DNA of 64,000 nucleotides from Phlegmacium glaucopus. Lineage: Eukaryota; Basidiomycota; Agaricomycetes; Agaricales; Cortinariaceae. The notes under the pieces were generated by a model, which did no database searches, was not told the origin of the DNA, and saw nothing but the letters and a program-made list of their open reading frames with translations. The stretch covers positions 639,942 through 703,941 of the forward strand of contig MU130299.1 of assembly GCA_015039465.1 (NCBI GenBank). Reading direction: 5' to 3'. A program made the position numbers and the translations under genes. This document shows positions 23,680-35,600 of the stretch, piece by piece; position 1 is the stretch's first letter; every line of letters begins with the position of its first letter.

Positions 23680-25718
23680 ATGACAAAGAGATTTTGTACT
23701 TCACCACAAAGTTCGATTACTTTGAACGATGTCGACATATCCGAGTCAGGGATATCAGAAAGCTGGTTCCAGGACCACGTTGAAAACGATTCATTATGGA
23801 AAGATTACGTCGAGAAGGCGGAGAAGTTCGATGAACGCATAATCGACGATTGGAATAAGATTGTTGATGTTATTCTCGTTTATGTTGGTATTATTTTCTG
23901 CCTTCACGATATTAGGCTGCTAATCACCGAATCGAGCATAGGTTGCGCTATTCATTGCCGTCCTGACCTCCTTTGTCATTGAAACCTCTAAGAACTTCAC
24001 ACGCGATCCAGCCGATATCTCCAATGATATTCTCGTTACGATGTACAAACTGCAGGTCGCTCAAGCCTCTGATAACACCTCGTTTAATCCTCCCGACCCC
24101 AATACCTTTTTTACTCAGAATGAAGCCGACTACAATCGCGCTGTTCTTTGCAATGCACTCCTGTTCAGTGCTTTAGCATTATCCACTGTTGTGTCGGTGA
24201 TAGCTCTGGCGGCCAAGTTATGGTTGGTCAGCTATAGCCATCGCGCTTTCGAATCAGTTGGATCACATCACGAGAGAGCGATGAAGCGCCAAGAAGCGTA
24301 CAATGGTGTTCTAGCATGGAGAATGGGAGCCGTAATAAATTTAATGCCGCTCATCCTGCTCGTTGCTCTTATCATGTTTGGGTTCTTTGTTCAGTGAGAT
24401 ATTTCATGGTCTGCTGGACTATTTTAAAAAATTTAACATCATTTTTAGCACATGGGTTACAACACTTCACGCAGGTATTGGCTACGCCGTCGCAGTTATC
24501 CTTGCCGTGGGCTTCATAACACTTGCCATAACATCATTTGCCGCAGCATTCATTCCGGCGTGCCCGTTCCACTCCTCTTTTTCGACCATTATACAACTCG
24601 TTTTCGAATCTCCTGACATATTATTAAAGGCATTATCAAATAAGTTTGATATTCCAGAGTGGATGAAGGAGATGAATCCGGGTCGCAGATGGCTGCCGAT
24701 TGTGGGACTCGTATTATGGTTTGGATCAGGCTCAGCGATAGCATATGGCACCTTGAAATTTTCCGGCGGCATTATGGTCCTAGTTTGCATACCACTCGCA
24801 ATAACATTCGCATACTCGATGCAGGAGGAGGAAACCAAAAGTCGTGAATCTCAAAAAGATCCGAGGCGGCGTTCCTTCAGGTTCCAGCATGAAACCAAAA
24901 GACGTATACCTCAAAAATATCGACTTCCCCTCTTTTCGCTAGGGAACTTTGTTGTCATCGGATCGCTCTTGTCTACAGCTGGATACTTCAACCATTCGTG
25001 GACAATATTTATAACCCTATATACTATTGGGATGGTTCTCCTCCTCCTCTTTGGTATTATAGCTCGTCCACTGGCGAAATCTACGAAAGAGACGAGGGAA
25101 ATCGACGCCATCGCTTGGTTATTGAATTCGACATCCTCTGACAGTCGGTCATTATTCATGAAGGCTGGTAAAATCACCAGCAGTAGCGGTGACGCCAAGG
25201 GTGGTGTCAGGGGTGGTGTCAGGGGTGGTGAATACAAACCCAGGCTTTTGGCCTCACTTATGCCTCTCCTCTCCTCTCTAATAACCTCACCTCGCACCGA
25301 TACCCAGGCCAAACTGCACGAAGATTCAGAGCCGACTGATCTGGAGGTATATGTGTCATGTCTAGCGCAATTGTCGGATTTCGAAAAATATACAGGGTCC
25401 TGGAGGTTGCTGCACGAGGATGGGAAGCGGCACCCGGGCCTTGAACAACAACTTGTAACAAAACTAGTGTGGTTGGCCACAAATCCTCTGGCTCTGGAAC
25501 AATGTGGCGAAAATGTGAAGAACGCTGCTATTATGGTTCTACGTAACCATAGGTTGGATGAACATGGAAAGGAAAAGAAGCAGCACAAGCGGCAAGCATC
25601 AGGGGATGCGGGCTCGACAATCACGTTCCCAGAAGCAGCGCACTCGTACTACTATGAAGAGCCTGTGGAGCTTTACTCTAGAGGTAACGGGGGATACTCT
25701 AGGGTGGATACAGTATGA
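23680..25718 (+). CDS. DUF6535-type membrane protein, copy 2
   Basis: Three exons in the same places as copy 1: 23680-23883, 23942-24393 and 24449-25718, about 640 residues. It shares the N-terminal DDWNKIVDVILVY, the first-helix splice, F-V-I-E-T, ALALSTVVSVIALAAKLWLV, GIGYAVAVILAVGFITLAI, and the tail AHSYYYEEPVELYSRG to Y-S-R-V-D-T-V. Compared with copy 1 it has two in-frame insertions. One is a basic loop after MQEEETKSRE, with the Arg-rich D-P-R-R-R-S-F-R. The other is a small in-frame tandem repeat near 25200-25232 coding G-G-V-R-G-G-V-R-G-G. The copies differ by many amino acid changes, but all exons stay open, consistent with both being kept. Function unknown; several membrane helices and a cytosolic C-terminal domain are inferred. 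Confidence 0.8.
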
Positions 25719-26220
25719 TAAATTCTGTGCCCCGGCCATATCTAACTGAAGACTCGTACCTACTATGCTTCTTGGCTTTGTAATGATGCTATAATAATAA
25801 TATTATTCTCGATATCTCCCAGGGGTCTGCATATAAGTGAACTTGGACATTGTCAGTAGTCACCGTCTCCGACGGCTGTGTGTGTATTGTTAACGATACA
25901 AACAGTATCAAATTTAGCAATGGTAGTATATGATGTAGCGAGAGGTTTCTTGAATCTTGGTAGTTGGTACATCATTGAGATCCTTTTTCGTATTCTTCTA
26001 CATATACAATATTGAACCAGTGATAGTCACCTTTGTCCTGAGAAGGATAACCGCAAGAATAGGATGGACGAAAGAGAAAAAGAGCGAATACCGTGACTAG
26101 GCAGTGCCAAGACCCGGAACACAAGAAGTCGGCGTTTACCGGCAGGCTGACGGCCCCCCAATATAACACACTTATTTATATGGTAGCAAGACTGCAACTC
26201 TAGTGCAGATTTATTCAACT

Positions 26221-26777
26221 TCATTCTTGGCAGCAAAAAACCTTGAATCCAGTAGCGCAGCAACGACCAATTCCACAGTTATCTTCCTTAATCTGCGTGA
26301 AGCCAGTGTGACACTTTCCGTCGCAGAAGGGCGCAGTTCCCTCCCAAACACAATTTGATGGCGTTGGAGACGGAGCAGTAACAGTGGTCGTTATAGTTTT
26401 GCTTATAGGCGTGGTTGTAGTGATAGCTGCAATCGCCGAGGGTGCACTACTTGCAGGTGCCGTTTTGTATTGTGCTTCCAGTGCCGACATCCTCGTCCGA
26501 GTCGTCCCCCCTACCGCTCCACCCACTACCGCCCCGAGAACGATAGCAAGCATTAGAATGATGATGATTTTTCCATTTATAGTGCGGTAGAATGGCTTGG
26601 AAGGACACTGCGAGTGCTGAGGGCACAGTTGAACGTTTCCAAGATTGAATGATATTAGTAGTAGTATCAAATTTAATGGATCCTAATACCCCAGCTTACT
26701 GTAGAGGTATTCTTCTCCGAATCTAGGCCATCACTCTGACACTGTTCACCTGGATAGTTCAAGCTAGCGACGTTCAT
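26221..26777 (-). CDS. Cys-rich single-pass membrane protein (type II-like)
   Basis: Two exons. ATG at 26775-26777 gives MNVASLNYPGEQCQ and, after a splice at about 26697, H-S-Q-C-P-S-K-P-F-Y-R-T-I-N-G-K. One helix (IIIILMLAIVLGAVVGGAVG) is followed by a Thr/Ser/Pro-rich stalk, then a compact C-terminal domain with eight Cys: CVWEGTAPFCDGKC, CGIGRCC and VFCCQE at the stop (26221-26223). The W-x-G-T-A-P-F-C-x-G-x-C pattern recurs in agaric secreted or cell-surface proteins that I know only as hypothetical. No N-terminal signal peptide is seen, so a signal-anchor with the Cys domain outside is inferred. Only the final codons were copied in the tandem duplication (20722-20740). Confidence 0.7.
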
Positions 26778-28499
26778 TGTAGAGATAAGTAAGGGAGGGT
26801 CGGTCGTAGCAGTTTAAGAAAAATCGACACAAAGTGTTACAGTAGTAGGAATCACCCAGATGTCTATACATACAAATAAAATGTGGCGTGCATCTGTATC
26901 GATGTTAGATCCCAACGATAAGCTGCGCGGTAATGAAAAAAAGAAGCAAAGTATAACATCGGATACGGGGGTGCCCGATCGGTGACTTAGGGATTCCAAA
27001 GGGATGCCGAAGTTTGAAAGCCCCTGACAACGCTGGATAGCGCCATAAATCTCTTAAAGTAGGAGACATCAAACAGCTACCTTACGTAATATGCTTAAGC
27101 GCTCAGAGCGGCAAAATATGGACTTTTTAACGCTGTTTGGTAAAAGAATGAATTCCATAAATGGAACTCGTAACTTATACCGAACCAAGAAATACAATAA
27201 ATATATACCAAAAATATGCACATTATTCATTCATTTCCATCTATCTCCAATTCTCCGACCTTCTGAAAGGCTGCCTGTCGGGGAAGCCTCACTGAGCGGT
27301 CACACAGCTTGATAGGCCCACGTTGTATTGTCGAGAACGAGACAGATACGAGTACGAGTGTAACGGTAAGAATGTCGAAATAGGAAAATGAGAATCCCCC
27401 TATATACTGTCTGATCGCGTGACGTGAATAAAAGATAAGATAAGAAAACCTCGACAGACGAGTAAGACTGCTAGCCAGGCTTGCACCTTCGCTTCTCTCG
27501 AGTAAGATTGTCAACAAATTACAATCTTCCACGCGTTCACCAACGTCCTACGGATACTGTTCATTTCTGGCTTGGAGTCTGTGCCATCATTAGGTGAGTG
27601 GTAAGGCTCATTATCGCGTGTCAGCTCTTCTGCTGAACGATGATCGGCAGGTGCAAAAGGTTGATTCCTGGATAACAGGCAACAATGAAGAGTGTTTTTT
27701 TCTTCTTCACTCAGATAGGTTGTTTTATTTGCAACAAAAAAGAGGAAGATTACCATTTAGTGAATATGTATGTAGATGGGTTGGAGTTCGGATACTGTGT
27801 GCACGGAAGTGTATGTTGATCACTATCATGCTTTGGATGGACTAAATCTGACATACAGCTGTTATTTCACAAAGATCTCTTTGAATCAGGAGACAAAAGA
27901 AGTCTAGGTCTTTTGGATGTAGAACGTCATTTGAGAAAAAAACGGAGATCCACGTATTACGGTTAAAACGTCTCTTACCGAGGTCGTTTTCGTGGTAATT
28001 ATTCAGCAACACATCTAGCGTAACTCAATCAGAGGCTTATTTTTGTTTAAAGAAGCCTTTATCTGCTAGAACTGCGGAACAAGGTGCTAAATAATGAATT
28101 TTCACTGTAAACATGGACCATCAGCAATTCATGCCCCAAGCAAGCTGCTGCTGCTGCTGCAAGCCATTGGTTGAAAAGCGTTGATATAACATACATCTCT
28201 TGTCCAATTTAAAGGAATCTAAGAAGTAAGAAGGCAGCGAATGCCGTTGCTGGAATGGTAATGACTCCGTATGCGAGATATATTTGGAACTATGGACAAT
28301 CTTGGAATAAAAAAAGCATAGAGACGGGTTGAGCTGAGCTGACTAGTAGGAAGGTAAGATACAGCCCGTCGATAAATGCTCAGTTGGATCGGTTTGAAAA
28401 AGGTAGCATTCGAAAGGCGGGCATATACATACCAAAGGCTCATCCGTAAATGAACTTGGTAGGCAAACGGAAAAGGCGTGTCACAAATCCTTTTTAAAA
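26778..28499. other. Intergenic, no gene supported
   Basis: About 1.7 kb. Two overlapping minus-strand frames (27227-27532 and 27511-27756) have no recognisable domain. A short GCT repeat (six units) is at about 28144-28161. No similarity to other parts of the window was noticed. Confidence 0.35.
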
Positions 28500-29197
28500 C
28501 GGTTTTATGTTATAGCTCCGGTCTCTTCGCTCTGCCGTCCTCCCTGGCGCGTCCAGCCTACCACTGTGAGGAGGGATTCTCCCTACCTCGAATTATTACT
28601 ATTTTTATAATTTCAAATTCATTATATCACATACGGAATTTCGCACCGCGTTACATTTTCCAAATTCGTACGTTTCCTATTTCATCAATTTCAAATTCAT
28701 TCCCCTTTTGGAAATTACTCCGAAATTACACAGTCCATTCTTACATACAAATTTGTTACCTCTCCGTTTTTGTTCTCGGATCTTAGATTCCCATATATCC
28801 ATTTTCAAAACACAGTACTACAAACTAAAGGTATAAAAAGCTGTAGTTATATTGTAGTAGAAGAATATATATAACATAACAACAGAACAACTGAGGCACT
28901 CAAAAACAACATGAAAACTAAGAAATTCCATAACCAAGTACTAAAATAATAAACAAATCAACAAATCGGAACACTAAAGTTGACGGAGTCAACCCCCCCT
29001 ATATACTCGCACCCGGAAACTATTCCTCACACCACCTACTCACGCAACCGTGACCCTCAGCTCAGCGCAGTGCCGTCGCTGCAGTGTTGTCCTTTTGTAC
29101 TTGGCGGCCGTTCCGAGTTCTCAGTATCATGCAAATTCTCTATATGGTATAGTTACTACGGATATAATAACGGAAAACAGAACCTTGCTGTGGATAA
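28500..29197 (+). pseudogene. Third YIF1 fragment (last exon), split by an insertion
   Basis: 28501-28564 matches the YIF1 last-intron end and start of exon 6 (TTTTATGTTATAG then GTCTCTTCGCTCTG); 29032-29197 matches the rest (CACGCAACCGTGACCCTCAG to CTCTATATGGTAT and the 3' flank GGATATAATAA). The two halves are contiguous in YIF1 at about 16127-16132, so the 467 bases between them are an insertion. The reading frame is broken by a stop (TATGGTATAG) and substitutions. Confidence 0.82.
28565..29031. mobile_element. Probable solo LTR (467 bp) with target-site duplication
   Basis: Starts TGTGAGGA and ends TCCTCACA, a perfect 8-bp inverted terminus of the TG...CA type. It is flanked by CCAC on both sides (28561-28564 and 29032-29035; ACCAC if the last A is counted as flank). 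YIF1 itself gives the empty site, GTACCACCTACTC. The interior is AT-rich with TATATA motifs and no open frame, and no internal retrotransposon sequence is attached. A small foldback element is the alternative, but the inverted repeat beyond 8 bp is poor. Confidence 0.62.
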
Positions 29198-29247
29198 TTC
29201 GACTTGTGCTGTGAGGGCCACTGCTCCGCACGGCATGTCCGAGTTCC

Positions 29248-29632
29248 TCAGGTCACGGGAGGAGAGCGGATATAGAATGCCATAACAGCATTTTCCATAG
29301 TGATTGATGCTATTGAGATTCATATACTAGTGATCAACCTGTGAACATCCCATCATGAAACCAGACCATACCAGTGCTAGTTACCACACGTTCAGTGAAA
29401 TGCTGATTGTCAAAATAAATTACTCCTCTAAGCACATATCAAATACGGGTGTTATCACACAATATCCAAAGAACTGGATCTAATGACAAGGCAGAGCCGT
29501 TCGATACATCAAAAGCAAGCAACGGTGGAGTCTGAACAAAAGTGGTGCGTTTCACCAGATGCGTATCACAAGTCGTACATCTGGATGCCAACTCAAGCGA
29601 GAAGTCATCGATGCAGGCTTGCAAACAACTTT
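29248..29632 (-). pseudogene. Damaged last exon of the Helitron peptidase domain
   Basis: Joined to the Rep-helicase frame by a splice (acceptor at about 29632), it continues K-S-C-L-Q-A-C-I-D-D-F, ASRCTTCDTH (zinc-type Cys pair) and PPLLAFDVSNGS. It then reaches a TGA inside a 6-bp insertion before YVLRGVIYFDNQHFTERVV, a USP/OTU-like His-box region. A second stop follows after HDGMFTG. The copy at 63803-64000 lacks both defects. This copy therefore probably makes a protein lacking the last peptidase segment. Confidence 0.62.
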
Positions 29633-32600
29633 CTGCGGTCCCAAGAATGATTATGTGATAGCTAGATGTCCATGACTGTCAATTTCTGCCACTTCCACTG
29701 TGACCCTCAGGACAAATAACATCGGAAGTAGTGACAATTTCATCAGCACGAAACAAATAATCTGCAATAGATTGAATGCTGGTATATGAACCAAAGGTGA
29801 ACTCTTGAGACAATCTTGCTAGACGACGCCTAAAAAAATCTCTGATCTCTTCCAAAGAGAATGTTGGTGAGCCAGACTCGACTTGGCAGCCGCTCTCGTG
29901 GCTGTGAAAGCTCTGAATAAGAGCATTAAACATAATGCACTGGGTGTCGTCAAAGGAAATAGTCACCTCAGGATTTGGGTCATACCATATATTAAAGAGT
30001 ATTGTGATGATGGCATCATACGCACAGCTATTGTTCTGCCACTGAGTGCCAAGTGGAACATTTAGTCGAATTGGGGTGGAGAGATCGGTAGGGTGACAGA
30101 ATTTCACTTTCTTAATCATCTGCCTTTTTTTAGACGGTACAATATAAATTCTCTTGCGTTTCAGCCCTGATATAACAAGCGTACCATTGGAATCTGAGCC
30201 TGGCGTAACTGGTATGGTCTTATTAGTAATATTCGGTACAGATTTCAAGTTATCCTTGCTGTTATCGACTTTGGAATCAATAACTTGCCAGTCGACACTG
30301 TCCTGGCACTCGAGGAAGGGGTCAGTCTTGCTCCACCGGATAGCTGGATGCATTGCAGAAGGTATGTATTTCTCACCTTTCCATTTACGAAAATGATCAA
30401 TTAGTGTGTTTCTACGATCGGCCATAGCAACTCTTGTGGGCAGCTTGTTGTTGAACTGGAGTGCGGTTATATCGTCAAGCAACTCCAGCTCTCGAAATTC
30501 TTGACGCAACGCACCTGACGCCCCACCGGTAATTTTGCTGGGATGTATGCTATTGAGTATTAGGGTACCAGCTGCCGTTGCACTCCTGGACAAAGCTGTG
30601 TAGTAGCTTTGATGTGAGTGGGCTTGACTAAGATCAACTACATTATACGGACGTGTCTTGCCTTGTGACGCGTAATCCGTCATCGCAAAGTTGGGAAGAA
30701 CCTCAACCTGACTTTGAGAGATTGTGAGAGAGCTGTCGTCCGGCAACCGACAACAGGTGGTGACAGTGGTTCTAGTAAGTGGAATCACATTTAGTGGCAA
30801 GTCATCTAGCTTGACCGGAAAAGGGGGATTACTTAGCTCAACAAACAATGTATCCAATATGTCTCTTCCATCTGCAGTCTTGTGGGAATCCCATGAATGC
30901 ACGTTTGCTTCTTGACCTTTTGTGATACCCATTTCTGTGGCAGCGTTGTTGCGGATCATAACAGGCATACCGATGCAAATGGATAATTTCCCAGGGATCA
31001 GTTTTGAGTTTGCACACGTAGGTTGCTCCCAAAGCGCGTGCTGTATTGCCTGTGGAATTGAACCATGCTTGACCGAACGCTTTTGACCGACTGTGTACTT
31101 ACTTTTTTGTTGATATTCCTCAGGCTCCTTGGAGACAGCAACACTATCGATTGAAAATAGGTGTGTCAAGCTTTGTCCCGTTTCAGCTGCAAATCTCAGA
31201 GATCCCAGTCGATTTATTTCATCTTTTTGTGAATTTAGGTTTGTTATAATTGAGACATTTCTAAAACATTTTTGGTTCACGCTAGCACGGCCAGGCAGTT
31301 CACTCGAAATGCGCGTTTTAAGAAACGCAATGTCGCTTGGGGTGCAAGCTTTGTATCGCATATTAGCAAGTGCTTCACGAAATCGAGCATCTTCAGCAGA
31401 TTGTGTTTGCTGGCGCATATTTTGACGAAGGATTACAACTGTCGTGACCTGGTGCCACAAAGCCTTCCCAATTGCAGCTTCCTGGTCTCGAAGTGATGTG
31501 GGCTTCATTCCGACAGAGCGGCTGTACAAAGAGGTATGTTCATGACCGATAACAGGAGGCAACTGTGCAAAATCGCCTGCAAAAATGAAGTTTAAGCCAC
31601 CAAACGGAGCATCGAGATTGTTCATGACACGGGCTAGTCTCGCACTTATGAGGTACATGTCGCGACATGAGAGCATGGAAACTTCATCAAGGAACACGTA
31701 ACGTACACCTTCAAGTCTTTCTTTAACCTGTGCTAACTGAATTCCAGATATCCGTTTACCATCGGAGTTAATCCCGAATACTGAGTGATAAGTTGAACCC
31801 TGTAGCAGTGCGGCTGCACTCCCAGTCGGTGCAACAACGATGAAGCGGTGAGATTCTTTTCTTAGTTTAAAGAACTGAACAAGGGCTTTCAACACCTGCG
31901 ATTTTCCAGTGCCTGCCATTCCAGCGATATTCATTTTCAACTGATCTGAATCAGGGCTACAAGCGTGGTTGGCTACAATACGAAAGGCACGATCCTGTTC
32001 TTTGTTTAAGTGAAACCGCTCAGAAACATCATCGGTCGTGTGCTTCCACTCTTTAGAAGAAAATGAACAGCTCATATAAGATTTATCGACAACACGCACA
32101 TCGTTTGGAACAAACGAGCTTGAAGAAACAGGCTTAGCACCTGAACTAACGTTGGCTGGTAAGTGCCGCGCTCTTTCTTCAAGAATTTCTGCACGTTTGT
32201 TTGACACTGTAGCTTTCCACTGGGCAGGTGATTGCAATTGGATAGGGTCAGGAGTTAGATTCAGATCGTCAGGGAGTAAGTCCTTATTTTGAATCGTCCA
32301 TCCAAGCGACATGAGCATCCTTCTTACATCAGACATCAGTTCCGTATGTGACCGTTGGCGCTTGCCTACGATCGGCGATATTGAATGCTCATCTAATATG
32401 GTTGGTATGTTTATAGCATCATCGATGACCATCTGATCTAAATCATCAAAGATCTGGGTGCCCGGTTCTGCCCAGCTCGGCATTACTGTAGTACCTTTCT
32501 TCATTTGAGCATGAAAGTCGTCTCGGGCATCTAAGCATTCATAGCGGATGTTCATATTTTTCATCACTTCATGTTGTCGGGGTGAGAATTCATGCGACAA

Positions 32601-35600
32601 GAAAGCATCGTCCCAGGAGTCAGTTTGTTGCCGTAGGTCTAAACCTGATCTCCAGGGCTTGAACAATGCTAACATAGCTGAACAATAGTACTCGCGGTCA
32701 CCTTGATCATGACGTGGCAACGAGTTACCCACAAAATTAGGTATACGAGCTGTTTTCAAATAACGTACTCCATGCGTTTCTGCAAGCGGATGTCCACTTA
32801 AGAATGGCAGCAGCTTGGTTTTTGGCATTTCGGTTGCAACATTGTCAGCAGGGTAACTTATATTCTCGTCATTTGTCAACCTACATTCCTCATCTGTGTC
32901 TGTTTCTGCAATAGGAACAGCAACTTTTTTTCCCAACTTCCTGGCAGGTAATCTCTCACGTTGGCATGTGGAAATCCAGTCATACAGACACATAGAGTGG
33001 AATTGGACAGGACGGTAAACATAATCATGAACAGGTGAAAATCCTACGATACGTCCATTACGCTTGATTAAAGTCAATTTTTCAGGATGATCTTCAAATG
33101 CGTGCTCAGGCGCGGCTGTAATATCTGATTTGTGATTCTTCGACTCCATGCTGTTTGATGTATTTGAACAATGTTCCCCCGTTTTAGCAAGCTCTCCACC
33201 TACAATGCCTGTGTTCGGTAATTGAGGCTCCCATGACTTTCTTACTTCTCTTACAAAAGACTGCCAATAGAACGGAACAAATTTATAATTGGTGTAGTGG
33301 TCGGGATTACCCAAAAGGTACATTGAAGCCATTGGCGAACCCATTTCTAACTTTGCACTGAGTGAATTGACAATTTTTGTCATAAGTTTGTGTGCTTTAT
33401 CCTTCCGGCTATCGGAACCGCCAATTAGTTCTGAGTGCTTCATAAACATAGAACGGACCGTTTCAAAGATGACATGTGTCTTTAAAGCTGGCTTGGTTAC
33501 ATAGTTTGAGACATACAACAAGACACCCTTGATTGCAGTTCCTGAGCGGAGGCTAGTGACATCCGTATTGCACCTGAAAAGGTAGGTCACTACATATGAG
33601 AAAGTATTCAACCATGATTCTCTCTTTTTCATATCAATAGTACCTGTTTCCATATTAACTTCAGTTTGGCTAAACAATGGTCTAGGAAACCGAGCCTTAC
33701 ACTTTCCCCAGATGTTATCAAGGCAACCCTTGTAAGGGTGCGCTTTGTTTTGAGAGCCATCTTTATTCCTGTTTGTAGAACATTTGTGGATGTTAGACTT
33801 TAGGAGTAAGTCATTAACCGTAGCTCTAAACCTCAACCACCAAGATGCTATTGATGTACACTTGTCACAATTGACCATGGGTGTATCGTGGCAAATTGAT
33901 GGAGGAGGTTCCGGCAATGTTTCTGTTGGGTCATGATATCCTGTATCTTGCATAGCAGTATGGACATCCTCCTCAACTTCAGCCCTATCTTTCAATAGGA
34001 AGTCCCCAGCATGTGCACTTTCCAGATACTCTACTAATTTTAATTGGAAATCAGAATCAGGGTCGAGTATTTTAGAACGAATTTCATCAGGAGTATGACT
34101 GCCTCGAATCCACAGTAGCATGTGGACATGTAGTGTTAGACGGCCTTGCTGTTCTACAGTTCCGTAATAACCAGATGTTTCACCATACAAACCTCGATGA
34201 TCAGTACCAACCCCTAGCACATGTTGAATGAACTTTTCAATCATGAAGTGAAAAAAACGGGCGCCAGCTACAGGATTTCTTGCAATGAGGCGATATTGTT
34301 TGTCTGCAGAGCGCCTAAGTGAGACATCAAATGTTTCTTTATTATCTGCAAAATACAGACATATAGGATGCTTGTTATCTGCAGGGGACAATGTAATATA
34401 CCACACTGGTGCACCCATATATACTATCATGGACCATATCTCACTGCGCATATATCTCTTGCTAGTTATCGAACCGCTGACTTTTCCATCTATATGATCA
34501 AGATCACGAATCAACTGGAAACAGTCAACTTCGTCTTCTGTGGAAGGCTTTACTACTTCACCATTTGACATTCGTTGTGCGATATTTTGGAGCACATCTT
34601 GGTTGATGTTGAGCAACCTATCAGCAATATTGTCAAACTTTTGGGTCTCTGCTAGTAAGAAACCACCTGTTGTTGAAGATTTTACTTGCTGATGGCTGAA
34701 CGCAACAAATGGAAAGCACACATCTCGTTGAAACCGTTTATCATGGTACATCAACAAATATCGTTTGTGTAATTGATCTGATAATTTCGTTGAGCCGATG
34801 CCTCCAAGTCCATACGGAAACAACCAAGGGAATATCTGTGGGTATAGACTTGGATTGTTGAAAATTGATTGTGGAGACGCATCATGTGAGATGGCTAGTG
34901 CACCACCACGACTGTTCCAGTGTCGTAGAGCTATTCCTTTCAACGCGCTGGTAGACTTAGTTGTTAATTGTTCACCTGTTAAGCCATGAACAACAAAGGG
35001 GCAATCTCCATCCTCAACACCATCATCAGGTGCGTCGTCAAATACACTTGTCCCTTCCTCCACCTTATTTACCAAAGAATGTTGGTAATGAATGGAGACA
35101 GGCGGTGCATCTTCCGGATATCGGTTCAATTCTTCATAGGATATATCAAGGTCAGCATAATCAACATGGTTTAACTTAAGCCACTCAAGAGCACGCGCAA
35201 CATTTTTCCTCCTTATCAAGAGGGGAGTACGTTTGAACTCAGTTTCAGTTGGCCTGCATGGACCTGTAAATAAAATTGCAAGTACTTCGTCTAAATCTTC
35301 AACAGGTGGAGGAAGGCAATGGTACAGCTTTGGAACGGGGGATTCAAAAGCAATGACATGTGATGCCATTTTTCGTAAGCCAGAGCTCGCAACGCGAATA
35401 AAACAGCTGTTGACTCTGACACGTGCAACCAGCAACCTTTCAATATATGTAAGCGAAGATAAAACTTCTGGTACGGCGCCCAACCATAGACCATTTGCAA
35501 GAGCGAAACGAGGTACCTTTCCATTTCGTACCTGTTGTCGACAAGCGTCACAAATGCGACTGCATGCATGATCCAGAACAGGTCCTTTGAACTCCCGAAT

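Larger units (their letters stand above)
20740..26243. repeat. Segmental tandem duplication, right unit
   Basis: Second copy of the YIF1-exon2 to Cys-rich-gene-tail segment. The left end is the junction at about 20740; the right end merges into the unduplicated Cys-rich gene. Exons of the DUF6535 gene and the flanks align throughout, with scattered small indels. Confidence 0.85.

Noticed and set aside
27227..27756. Two overlapping minus frames as a small gene
   Set aside because: No domain, no clear start or splice pattern, no second copy.
29198..29260. Left edge of the Helitron at the 29197 homology boundary
   Set aside because: Homology with 62256 stops there, but no CTRR end or A/T target is visible on the minus strand, so element ends are left open.
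34285..35571. Plus-strand frames inside the Helitron gene
   Set aside because: Antisense shadows of the 2352-codon frame.
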